From contig CM065711.1 of assembly GCA_017654935.2 (NCBI GenBank), positions 30,733,337 through 30,797,336 of the forward strand: 64,000 bases of DNA, in the 5' to 3' direction. Positions within the stretch are counted from its first letter, which is position 1. Each line of letters begins with the position of its first letter. A model generated the notes under the pieces. The model did no database searches, was not told the origin of the DNA, and saw nothing but the letters and a program-made list of their open reading frames with translations. This document shows positions 1-10,845 of this stretch, one piece after another. The translations under genes and the position numbers were made by a program. Source of the DNA: Phymorhynchus buccinoides (taxonomy: Eukaryota; Mollusca; Gastropoda; Neogastropoda; Raphitomidae).

Positions 1-793
1 TCGTGGTTGACGTCACAACGATGAACACCACTCCAGGTAAGAGACCTCCAATGACGATCGTGTCAACGAGGTCGATCCACTTTTTGTGAGTTCTGTAAAA
101 CTGACCTTCGACGAAATTTGTCATGACGACGCCGGTGGTTGGGTCGAACACGCAACCGATGCGGTAACGGTAAACCACGATGAAGAGAGAACCCATAACT
201 GGAACGTAAACCACAGCGATAATTATTGCCATCGTACGCGCACTCATCAGCCGTTGGAATTTCAGTGGGTTGTGGACACAGATACATCGATCCGTTGCAA
301 TGATGGCGTAGATAATGTTGGAAACGTATCCGCAACCGACCAAAAAGAACATGTTGTCATTATACATCACTTTAGATATCGGCCCGAGGCGTTCTTTGGT
401 CGTAAACTGCGTGTGCATCTGTTCGCCCAAAACGAACATGAAGGTGATCAAACAGATCAAATCGCTTATGGAAAGAGTGAAGAGGCAGAGGTTGACACGA
501 TCTTTCAGACCTTGTTTGTAAAAAACCGCCATGTTGATGACGTTAGCCGGTCCACCAATCAGAAACAAGATTCCCAAAACGTTGTATTGTACCTGACGGG
601 CGATGGCTTCTGCTTGTGCGCTGACGATGTTGTCGGGGTTATCCCAAGGGAGGTATTCCATGTCCTTTAAAATTTTCACTGTGCATTCTTTATAGTGAGC
701 AGAGTCGTTTAAAGTTGGTGGGAGGTTTTGGGATAAATTCGTTCCCACGGAAGTGGTGGTTGTGGTGGCATTTCTGAAGTTAGTTTCGAACAT
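1..793 (-). CDS. Chemosensory-type class A GPCR, N-terminal part
   Basis: Reading the minus strand from an ATG at 793-791 gives 264 codons without a stop, running off the left edge. The N-terminal ~65 residues are extracellular, Thr-rich, with N-glycosylation sequons (NAT, NLS). TM1 lies at about residues 70-92 with GGPANVINM in place of the usual GN motif. TM2 contains SISDLICLI. TM3 ends in ATDRCICV, the DR of the DRY-type motif. TM4 is at about 185-205, and TM5 begins near the edge; TM6-7 are outside. The SDL, DRC and NPLKF features are class A GPCR hallmarks, and the general pattern resembles gastropod chemosensory receptors expressed in sensory epithelia. The part seen is intronless. The family is sure; the chemosensory sub-assignment is from memory of that family and less sure. 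Confidence 0.8.
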   Translation of the reverse strand, partial: MFETNFRNATTTTTSVGTNLSQNLPPTLNDSAHYKECTVKILKDMEYLPWDNPDNIVSAQAEAIARQVQYNVLGILFLIGGPANVINMAVFYKQGLKDRVNLCLFTLSISDLICLITFMFVLGEQMHTQFTTKERLGPISKVMYNDNMFFLVGCGYVSNIIYAIIATDRCICVHNPLKFQRLMSARTMAIIIAVVYVPVMGSLFIVVYRYRIGCVFDPTTGVVMTNFVEGQFYRTHKKWIDLVDTIVIGGLLPGVVFIVVTSTT

Positions 794-849
794 TTCTGCT
801 GAAATGTTTTTGTTTGTGGCACAAGCCACAAACCTATAACTCACTTTGT

Positions 850-955
850 CGGTCAGTCGGTCGGTCGGTCCAAAATTGTCGCACTTCAAATCGAGGCTAC
901 AAAATTGTCACACTTCAAATCGAGGCCGCACTTCAAATTGAGGCTGCTCTTTAAA
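850..955. repeat. Short tandem repeats upstream of the GPCR start
   Basis: A GGTC-type run (cggtcagtcggtcggtcggtc) is followed by three imperfect copies of a 20-30 bp unit containing CACTTCAAATCGAGGC. It lies just upstream of the minus-strand GPCR start, so it may be in its 5' UTR or promoter. No core promoter element can be assigned. Confidence 0.5.
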
Positions 956-1165
956 ATGGTTTTGTTTTTTTACCTTAGCCTCGTTGTGGATCCGAAAAGC
1001 TGTTAATAGTATCACTTGAATTTGCAGTCAACTTTAAGTATAACCGTTTCAAAGAGTCTTTCTATTCGTAAAATGCTACATTTTCAAATACAACAACGCT
1101 AAAAGTTTAATTTGTACATAAATGAATGTATACAAAGTAAGGTAAAATGCAACAGAGATACAATT

Positions 1166-1452
1166 ATAATTATAAAGTTAAACGAGACTTACCTGAAGTC
1201 GAAGTTTAACTGGAATTATATTGAGTGTGCTGTTGGGAAGAGGTACACACTCTCTGACCAGTGGATAACTTGAGATGTGCGCCCGCCCAGATAAGCCAGT
1301 CTTTAGCCACATGTGGTCCCTGATAAATATCTAAGGGTGGGGATTTAATGCTCTGAAGGGTGGGTATGTGTGTACCTCTTCCCAACAGCACACTCAATAT
1401 AATTCCAGTTAAACTTCGACTTCAGGTAAGTCTCGTTTAACTTTATAATTAT
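1166..1452. repeat. Foldback element with perfect 85-bp arms
   Basis: Arms at 1166-1250 and 1368-1452 are exact reverse complements over 85 bases, around a 117-base spacer. Sequence from the end of the left arm into the spacer (agaggtacacactctctgac...) recurs in direct orientation at about 1470-1509, just outside the right arm. The structure resembles a foldback or MITE-type element. No transposase is present. Confidence 0.85.
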
Positions 1453-1726
1453 ATCTCGCATGCTGATTGGTCAGAGGTACACACTCTCTGACCAGTGGAT
1501 AACTTGAGACTTCAGAGTCAAGGACCACATGTATTATACAAACATACACGTGCTCACACTTTTTGTCATAGTGGCATTAGTGCACCTGTGCTATGCTGAC
1601 TTATGTGTTGTGGTGTTACTGACAAAGCTGTCCAAGACTGATTTGCTCAAGGACCTTTTGTTATCTCGCGCTCTCCTCTCTGCTGCTTTACACAGTTTTG
1701 TGGTAGAATCTGCTAAAAGCGCTTGA

Positions 1727-2790
<1,064 letters not shown>

Positions 2791-3067
2791 AATTAATTAT
2801 ACAAGTAAAATAGTTACAACATGAACATTCTAAGAAGAAACATAGAGACCACATTCACATTCCCAATCAAGTTTGAATACAATACTGCAACTTGAAATAA
2901 AATCATACTGCCATCGACATACCAATTACATGACTAATTATAATAGACAAATTTTGCAAAAACAAAAATACCCTTCTACCTCATTTACAAGCATTTAAAG
3001 TTTACAAGACGTAGACATTCTACATACAAAATACGAATAATAAAATAATTGTAAATACATTTTTTAC

Positions 3068-3567
3068 NNNNNNNNNNNNNNNNNNNNNNNNNNNNNNNNN
3101 NNNNNNNNNNNNNNNNNNNNNNNNNNNNNNNNNNNNNNNNNNNNNNNNNNNNNNNNNNNNNNNNNNNNNNNNNNNNNNNNNNNNNNNNNNNNNNNNNNNN
3201 NNNNNNNNNNNNNNNNNNNNNNNNNNNNNNNNNNNNNNNNNNNNNNNNNNNNNNNNNNNNNNNNNNNNNNNNNNNNNNNNNNNNNNNNNNNNNNNNNNNN
3301 NNNNNNNNNNNNNNNNNNNNNNNNNNNNNNNNNNNNNNNNNNNNNNNNNNNNNNNNNNNNNNNNNNNNNNNNNNNNNNNNNNNNNNNNNNNNNNNNNNNN
3401 NNNNNNNNNNNNNNNNNNNNNNNNNNNNNNNNNNNNNNNNNNNNNNNNNNNNNNNNNNNNNNNNNNNNNNNNNNNNNNNNNNNNNNNNNNNNNNNNNNNN
3501 NNNNNNNNNNNNNNNNNNNNNNNNNNNNNNNNNNNNNNNNNNNNNNNNNNNNNNNNNNNNNNNNNNN
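3068..3567. other. Assembly gap (500 N)
   Basis: Exactly 500 N, so a placeholder of unknown true size. About 200 bases to its left are unique-looking AT-rich sequence; GAGACAGAGACAG follows it. Confidence 1.
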
Positions 3568-4006
3568 GAGACAGAGACAGTGCTATTATATGGATCTAAG
3601 TGGGCCCATCAATAAATAAAGTCATTACTTTCGCAAAACAGCAACTGAGTGGTCGGTGTACATGAAACATTTACATGACTGTAAACCACCGTTCTCTGAT
3701 AACCACACACATTTTCAAGCATTTTGGCTGTGATTAAAGTATGGTACTCTGACAGAAAGAATGCATTGATCTGTGAAATCAATGCTTTTTGTAGGACTTG
3801 GACAGGAGAATATTCTCCTTTTTCTAACTTCTCCTTTAAAAACAAGAATAACCCGAAACAAGGGATCACATTGGGTCCAGGTAGTGAGTGGGGAAGAACT
3901 TGGACATCTTACTTATCAGTGTAGGTCATAGTGACATTGACCTTGGGAGGACTAGCGTCTTTCATGAAGTACGCACGTACACACACACACACACAAACAA
4001 ACAAAC

Positions 4007-4038
<32 letters not shown>

Positions 4039-4250
4039 ACACACACAACACACACACACACACACAACACACTCTCTCTCTCTCCACCCACACATACACC
4101 AGCTTCACACAGTATGAATGTGTCAGTACACCAAACACTACTTCACACAGAAACCCAAACATTTTTGTATCAAATAACAACACTTAAGGCTCTTTGAAAT
4201 GTCCATCTTAGTCAGCCACACAGTCATATTGTTTTGTAATAATGATTTTC
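3568..4250. other. Intergenic with (CA)n microsatellite, no gene seen
   Basis: No convincing coding sequence. A compound CA / CAAA / CT microsatellite occupies about 3978-4084. Confidence 0.6.
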
Positions 4251-4338
4251 TTCTTGATTGTTTTCTCTCGTAATATGTGTAAAGCGCTCTGAGGGTGAAT
4301 TTTTTTTATCATCGAAGAGCGCTATAGAAGCTTTATTT

Positions 4339-5385
4339 ATTAGGATTCTCCCTAAAGGAGACTATTGCATTTGTCAAACATTCTTCTTCTTTTTTTCTTT
4401 TTCTTCCCCTTTTTTGTTCCGATTTGGCTGAAATTTTCAGAAGCGCTGCAGGCCCTTATGGGTATGTGAACCTTCAAATATTAAATAATTTCGCCGAATT
4501 GTCGGCAAAATATGGCCGAAAAAAACACGAAATCGGCGAAATTTCAATCTTGAATATCTCAAACACGGCTAGACGGATTTCGTTCATGTTTTCAGAATTG
4601 ACTACAAAGTAGATTTGCAACACTGTCCGGTATAAAACCCAGCCGGAAGTACGAACCGGAAGTGCCCTCGCTATGGTCAGGCAGCTTTTATTTGGTTCAC
4701 AGGAATAGCCAAAACCGGAAGTGACGTCACAAAACTAACTATTGGATATTGTAGCCCTTATGTTGGCCCAAGTCTGAAAGGAGTTTGTTGACAATATGTT
4801 AAATAGTTTGGAAGTTATTCAAATAACATATAGATTATATGTAAATTTGGTTGAGTTACTTTCACTATTTTTTAAATTTTTCAACCGATTTCGCTTAATT
4901 TCACAGGAAAATTGACGGAGTCTATTCTCATGCTCAATACCCAATAGTATGCCCATTGGCCACATTTTGGCCGAAATATGGGCTAAAAATGGCCAAATTC
5001 GGCCAATATTCAATCTTGAATAACTCGAAAACGGCTTCGCGGAATGCATTCATATTTTCACTGATTATTAAGGAGTATCTTTGCAACACTTCCGATATAA
5101 AACTGAGCCAGAAGTGCCAACTGAAAGTGGGGACAAACATTTTCAAATTTATTTACTCAAAATCCCTTCCACAAAATGCATAGAATGCTATTTAGAGTAT
5201 GCAAGTCATAGCAGAGTGTTACAGTGACGCAAAGTGACACTGACGTCATTAGTGTCTTGAGGTAAGCTGTGACGTATAGTAGCTTATGAAATTGCGGTAG
5301 GCCACAACAATATCGCCACAGAAAGAGAGAGAGAGAGATGGTTGATGAAAAGGGAGAATCCTGTCATAGTTAGCTTAGAATCCTG
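4339..5385. repeat. 1-kb dispersed repeat, copy A
   Basis: Starts TTAGGATTCTCCCT and ends in a short GA run followed by GATGGTTGATGAAAAGGGAG. It is clearly homologous to 5858-7090: shared blocks include CCGATTTGGCTGA, the GCCGAATTGTCGGC palindrome, CCGGAAGT motifs and AATTGCGGTAGGCCACAA near the end. The direct, divergent copies suggest a non-autonomous repeat or a segmental duplication. No intact ORF. Confidence 0.8.
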
Positions 5386-5815
5386 TCATAGTTGTCGATA
5401 GTTAGCTTAGTGTACAAGATACGACTCAATTCATGGAAAACTAAATACTTGGAGTCTAACTGTCTTTGTAGTGATAAATTATCAATTCATCACCTACTAT
5501 TAGAATGCCCAGTATTGCTCTCTAAATATCGAATGATCAATATGGACTTTTTTTATTGTAAGTATGATAATACCAAGGATATTTTAAATGACGGCAGAAA
5601 TTGACATTACTGTAACTTGCAAAAGCAATGCTGTCCTCAACTATTGGAAGACTACTGTAGAGGTTTTCTTTACTTTTTTTAATTTACTACAATTTTTTTT
5701 GCAATATGTCGTTCTTATGCATGCTATTTATACCTGTTTGTTTTTTGTTTTTTGGTGCATGCTGTCTAAAATCACGATCTATGTGAAAAGACATTAAATT
5801 AAAGATTAATTCCTG
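5386..5815 (+). mobile_element. 5'-truncated LINE fragment inside repeat A
   Basis: A frame at about 5400-5604 reads RLNSWKTKYLESNCLC then HHLLLECPVL. This is the C-terminal cysteine/histidine motif found after the reverse transcriptase of many non-LTR retrotransposons. The rest is AT-rich 3' UTR ending near TTAAATTAAAGATTAATT. Both sides carry CCTGTCAT (near 5360-5390 and at about 5812-5819), which looks like a target-site duplication within the surrounding repeat. Function is lost: only the last part of the ORF remains. Confidence 0.6.
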
Positions 5816-5857
5816 TCATGTTTGTCTGAAAGAAAGACAAATATAAGCCCTCTAGTT

Positions 5858-6813
5858 AGGATTCTCCCTACAGGAGGATACTATTGCATTAGTCAAAATT
5901 CTTCTCTTTTACTTCTTTTTCTCTTTCTTCCCCTTTTTTGGTCCGATTTGGCTGACATTTTGCGAAAAGTTCCCGGACCTTATGGGTATGTGAAATTTTA
6001 AATATTAAATAATTTCGCCGAATTGTCGGCAAAATATGACCGAAAAACCGCGACATCGGCGAAATTTCAATCTTGAATATCTCAAAAACGGCTGAACTTT
6101 GGACATTTCGTTCATATTTTCAGAATTTACTACAAAATAGATTTGCAACACTTTCGGTATAAACCCAACCGGAAGTACGAATCGGAAGTGCCCTTGCTAA
6201 AGTCAGGCAGCTTTTATTTGGTTCACGGAATAGCCACAACCGGAAGGGACCTCACAACACTAACTATCGGATATTGTAGCCCTTATGCTGGCCCAGGTCG
6301 GAAATGAGTTTGTTGACGAGATGTTAAATAGTTTGGAAGTTATTCAAATAATACGTAAATTTGGTTGAGTTACTTTCACTAATTGTTTTTCCAACCGATT
6401 TCGCTTAAAATACAGGAACATTGACGGACACTATTCCCATGCCGAATATCCAATATTATGCCGATTGGTCAAATGTTGGCCGAAATATGGGCTAAAAATC
6501 AAAAGAACAAATTCGGCACAATATTCAATATTGAATAACTCCACAAACGGCTTCGCGGAATCATTCACTATTTTCACTTCCGATATGAAACTGAGCCAGA
6601 AGTTCCAACTGGAAGTGGGGACAAAAATGTTCAAGTTTATTTACTCAAAACCCTTTCCACAAAATGCATAGAATGCTATTTAGAGTATGTCATAGCACAG
6701 TGTTACAGTGACGCAAAGTGGCACTGACGTCATTGGTGTCTTGAGGTAAGCTGTGACGTATAGTAGCTTATGAAATTGCGGTAGGCCACAAAAATATCGC
6801 ACACAGAAAGAGA

Positions 6814-6847
<34 letters not shown>

Positions 6848-7088
6848 CGACAGAAGACGAGAGAGAGACTCGCATACACAGACGCATTCTCTCTTGTACT
6901 CTCAGAGAGACATAGATACAGAGTGAGAGAGAGACAGACAGAGAGAGAGAGCGAGAGAGAGACAGAGACAGAGAGAGAGAGAGAGAGAGAGAGGGAGGGG
7001 GAGACTTGATTGAAGATGAAGTAAAGATGGTTGATGAAAAGGGAGAATCATGTCATGTTTGTCTTAAAGACAAATATAAGCCATCTAG

Positions 7089-7090
<2 letters not shown>
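5858..7090. repeat. 1-kb dispersed repeat, copy B
   Basis: Second direct copy of the 4339-5385 repeat, beginning TTAGGATTCTCCCTACAGG and ending GATGGTTGATGAAAAGGGAG, then TGTCATGTTTGTCTTAAAGACAA. It carries a much longer (GA)n/(GAGACA)n tract (about 6807-7000) than copy A. No intact ORF. Confidence 0.8.

Positions 7091-7143
<53 letters not shown>
7091..7143. repeat. (TTA)n microsatellite
   Basis: About 50 bases of TTA/ATT trinucleotide at the end of repeat copy B. Confidence 0.95.
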
Positions 7144-7144
<1 letters not shown>

Positions 7145-8054
7145 TGAGAGTTATAGTCTTCCACAAAGCATTAAGCTGTACCATGCTATTCCAATACTGT
7201 TGGGAATCATCTGTTGTCTAAAAATACTTATGTGTGTGCGATACACTGTTTGGTCTGTTGTCTGGTAGGCTAAGGCCTGTTAGGCCAAGGATCTCTACCG
7301 TTGGTAGATCCAGGGAATCTCCTCTGTCCTATCTAGGGAGGTAACTCTCGTATGGCTAGACCCTAGTCCACAAGTACATGTTACATGTTGTAGTGCTCTC
7401 ATTTATTGTTGGCCCATACTACAGGCTATTCGTACCGATTCTTGAACAGACAGGGTGACTCGGGGGGAAAATGCTACCCAAAAATATAGTAATAACAAGT
7501 TTAATGATCAATCATTTGATTTATCGGATTTTTAAAGAAGACTTAATGTAAGTAACGTTTTACAACAATTTGTTTTCCAAAGATTTGTGTTTGCGGGTTT
7601 TTTTAAATTAACAGTTTCCATGCTATCCCATTTTCATAAAATGTCTTTTATGTCCAAAACAAACACGTTCACAAGTTTGATGTTTTCGTTTGCAATTTAA
7701 ATATCTGTGGTATCCAGACCAAAGTTTTAGTCATATACGGGCACAGAAAGTCAGCATATATTGTACAGTATTGCAATCTAAATTTCCGGCTAAAAAAGAT
7801 GGTCATTTTTGAAAAAGGAACAGACATTTTTCAGACCATTTACATTTTCTGCAAATGTGTTTTTGCCCCTCAAATAAGGACTTTTCTAAACAATGGGTTA
7901 CCACGGAAACCCGTCCTTTCTGGAGCTTTCTGAATCATTGTGGAAAAACAAACTGTTTGAACTTAAATGCATTGAATCTTCTTCACAAATGTAAAAAAAC
8001 AAATCAAAATGATGGTTTTGGTGTTAAAAGTTTGATTAACGATGTTGTGGGTTG
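7144..8054. other. No gene seen
   Basis: AT-rich unique-looking sequence without a convincing exon. If the GRL101-like gene extends further upstream, this would be one of its introns. Confidence 0.5.
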
Positions 8055-8313
8055 CATTTGTTTTAGTCTCGCTATGTTTATCGTACAGGCTATGTACAGA
8101 CAGGAGCCTGGGACAAATGTAGTGACGGTAGCGGAGTGTCGCTGGGCAGCTTCACCCTAACAGCGCCCACAAACCATGTCATTTGTTTTAGTCTCGCTAT
8201 GTTTATTCTACAGGCTATGCACAGACAGGAGCCTGGGACAAATGTATCACTGGCAGTCATACTTTTAGAAAAGTGGGGAGCAGCTTCACCCTAACAGCGC
8301 CCACAAACCATGT
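8055..8313 (+). repeat. Tandem duplication of an exon start with its splice acceptor
   Basis: Two copies, about 8055-8179 and 8180-8313, each contain CATTTGTTTTAGTCTCGCTA, a pyrimidine/AG acceptor (GTACAG|GC or CTACAG|GC), and then a block reading TGAWDKC and, further on, FTLTAPTNHVI. The copies differ in the middle of the coding part. Each is a possible exon start, at 8089 and 8214; only the second stays open into the next exon block. Confidence 0.7.
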
Positions 8314-8710
8314 CATTTTCATAAGCCAACCCAAGCAGACAGTCACAGAGCTAAGATTATATCCATATGCTCTGATAAAAAGGCCTCTTTTCCCGTCCGG
8401 TCTAGGGGCCTATCTCTTCCCTGACTTTTTCAATGGAAGCGAGACTAATAGCAGTTCATCATTATGCATAGCTTACTCAGGCAGGGTTTGTAAGTTCAGA
8501 TTCAGACTTCGATTTTCTTTCTTCTCGTTCGATCGGAAACCGAGGCAGACCTCGGGTTCCCCCGGCAGCAGGCTAGGTCAGTGGAACTGCTCACAATGGT
8601 CAGGGACTGAGGTGGAGCATCTCTTCCCCTGTGACATGGTGGCCCAGTGTGCGGACTCTGAGGATGAAGCCCCCTGTCCCTACTCCACGGAGATGTGTGG
8701 GCCACACAAG
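8214..8710 (+). CDS. GRL101-like receptor, candidate extracellular exon (LDLa)
   Basis: Open from the acceptor CTACAG|GC at 8213/8214 to a donor ACAAG|GTGAGC at 8710/8711. The end reads PCDMVAQCADSEDEAPC, the last three cysteines and the acidic calcium-binding part of an LDL-receptor class A repeat. The beginning (YAQTGAWDKC, GSSFTLTAPTNHVIF) resembles a CUB-type strand pattern but is not proven. It may be two exons, with an alternative acceptor near 8545 (ACCGAGGCAG). It ends in phase 0 and so joins the exon at 27981 in frame. The middle (about 8350-8545) is poorly protein-like. LDLa identity is fairly safe; the exact exon limits are not. Confidence 0.55.
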
Positions 8711-9523
8711 GTGAGCGCACAGGCCTTGTAGTCATGAGTGTGCCTTAGACAGCCAACACGGGTGGTAGTACGTAAATTAGGCTAAACAGCCCATCGCTTT
8801 GGGAGCTTAGTCTAATTCACATACTACTACCCCGTGTTGACAGTCTAAGACACACTCATGGCTATGGGCCCGCTGGTTGTCTTTGTTTTGCCTTGTACTG
8901 TTCCCACCATTAGTATTGCAGTTAGAATTCAGTCTGTGTCAATTTAGACCTGGTATTGCAGTACCTCTGGCATCTGCTTCGAACACTGAATGGTGGTTGG
9001 AGTGGTTGGTTGATGGTTCGTCTCATATGTGGTCTTGTAGCCGAGCGGACGTTCAAACCAACATCCATTCATTCTTTCAGGCTGTGTCTCTTTCTTTCTT
9101 TTTTGGTTGAATGTTTTTTTCCATTTCATGTGCTACTTCATCTAGAACGTAAGTAGGTATGTGAGACTCTCCTGTCCTAGAAGTTATTGTCTAATCGCAT
9201 TTATTCAGCAGGGAATTCAAACCTAAGTTTTATCACTATTTTTCAATCAATTGCAATAAATTGTGGTCCCATTCTTGTGGATTTTTCCTACCCCACCCCC
9301 ACCCCTTTCCCCCCTTTCGCTTCCCCCGACTCACATATCATTCATGCCTATTAGTTAGTCCTGCTAAGTCTTTTTAGCTCAAGATTTTAAGATTTTTACC
9401 TTGAACTCGAAGCTTTTGAATGAATTTAAGAAAATAATGACGCTAAATACCACATGCAATTCACCCCAAAACGTTTACTACCACTGTAGCAGAGGTTCGT
9501 AATATTTTTTTAAAAAGGGGTGT

Positions 9524-9562
<39 letters not shown>
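9524..9562. repeat. Poly-G tract
   Basis: About 39 uninterrupted G. It is a likely G-quadruplex former and sequencing-difficult site. Confidence 0.95.
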
Positions 9563-9564
<2 letters not shown>

Positions 9565-9924
9565 AATTGGGGGATTCGGGGTCAAAGTCTCTGCTCTGGT
9601 TTTGTATTGGAAAAAAGGAAAAGAGTAAGATATGTAATTTATTATATGGGAGAGGGATAAGGTCTCTAAATAGGAAATAATAGTGTGTAAAAAAACTAGT
9701 GTATGCGAAAGTGGTGGACAAAGAACCAGGCAGTCCTCAGACTCAATGGGAGGAATGACTGGAAAATAAGGGGTGTCACAAACATATGGTTTCGTCCGTA
9801 AATGTAGACGAGAGAGGAGAGTAAAGAAGAGGAGAAAGAAAGTAAGAAAGTGAGTGGGTGAAAGAAGAAAGTAACTACATTGATTGGTTCCGATATTTGT
9901 TTTTGAAAAAAGAGATGGTCAATT

Positions 9925-10215
9925 AAGGGTAAGGGTGGTTATGACAAAGGTTTAGGGTAAAGGTTAGGGTTAGGGTAAGGGTTAAGGTGGGGGTCAGGAT
10001 TAGGGATAAGGTCTGGGTTAGGGTGAGGTTGAGGGTGAAAGTAATGGTTAAGGACATGGTACAAGGTTAGGGTTTATAATTAAGGTTAAGACCAGGGTGA
10101 GGGTTAGGGTTAGGGTTAGATATAGGGTCCGAGGTTAGGGTTAAAATTAGGTAAGGGTCAGGTTTAAGATTAGGGTTAGGGATAGGGTATACGGCCAGGG
10201 TTGTGGTGAGGGTCA
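9925..10215. repeat. Degenerate telomere-like (TTAGGG)n block
   Basis: Many variants of TTAGGGT / TAAGGGT / TCAGGGT over about 290 bases upstream of the Polinton. It looks like an interstitial telomeric-type repeat. A short relative is at 27008-27028 and a cleaner one at 61028-61051. Confidence 0.8.
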
Positions 10216-10484
10216 AGTCTGAGAGAGGAAGGTGAATCAGATTGGTGTTAATAGATGCAGTGTCCAGGTTTGAATGTTCGGATTTCATTGTACAAAAACT
10301 CCTTCATAATAAACCAGTCCCAAAATTGGAAGCTAGGATAATATTTATTGATTGGAATGAAATAAACGTAAGCACATTTAAGCCCCAACCTCTCGTGTAT
10401 GTCTCTTGAAAGAACATTCATCGTAATAAAATGATTTGGTGATAAGGAGGGAAAAAAGCAAAAGAAAGAGAAAGGAGAACAGAA

Positions 10485-10647
10485 ATAAAGAAGAAGAAAA
10501 AGAAGAACAGGAGAGAGGTCCACACTCATACTTGAATAAGAAAGACAAAAAGAAGACGAAGAAGAAGAAGAAGAAGATAAAGAAGAAGAAGAAGAAGAAG
10601 AAGAAGAAGAAGAAGAAGAAGAAGAAGAAGAAGAAGAAGAAGAAGAG
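10485..10647. repeat. (GAA)n microsatellite abutting the Polinton left end
   Basis: AGAAGAAGA-type repeat, purest from 10555 to 10646. It stops 5 bases before the Polinton inverted repeat. It gives long Lys/Glu or Phe frames of no meaning. Confidence 0.95.
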
Positions 10648-10651
10648 AACA

Positions 10652-10784
10652 GGAGAACCCCAGTTCTGGCTCAAGAGAAAATCCTCTACTTTTAGATACA
10701 AAAACGCTACTTTAAGGGGTAAAAAAAGTAAAATTTCGTTTTCCCTTTATTCTGTTAATTCGGAAGAAAAACACTACTTTTGGG
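10652..10784 (+). repeat. Polinton left terminal inverted repeat
   Basis: Begins GGAGAACCCCAGTTCTGGCT and ends ACTACTTTTGGGG. It matches the reverse complement of 25244-25378 with roughly seven or eight differences by eye. Known Polinton termini often start with AG, so the true end may be the A at 10654. Confidence 0.9.
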
Positions 10785-10845
10785 GGGAATAAAATAATTA
10801 TTTTTAATTGAACAAAATAATTTGAGTTAGAAAAAGGAACTCAAC

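Noticed and set aside
86..670. 194-aa plus-strand ORF opposite the GPCR
   Set aside because: Antisense shadow of the minus-strand receptor, which has clear TM segments and GPCR motifs.
1529..1726. 65-aa plus-strand ORF with a signal-peptide-like start (HVLTLFVIVALVHLCYAD)
   Set aside because: Next to a foldback repeat, no mature-peptide features and no splice or promoter support. A hydrophobic start of this length can arise by chance.
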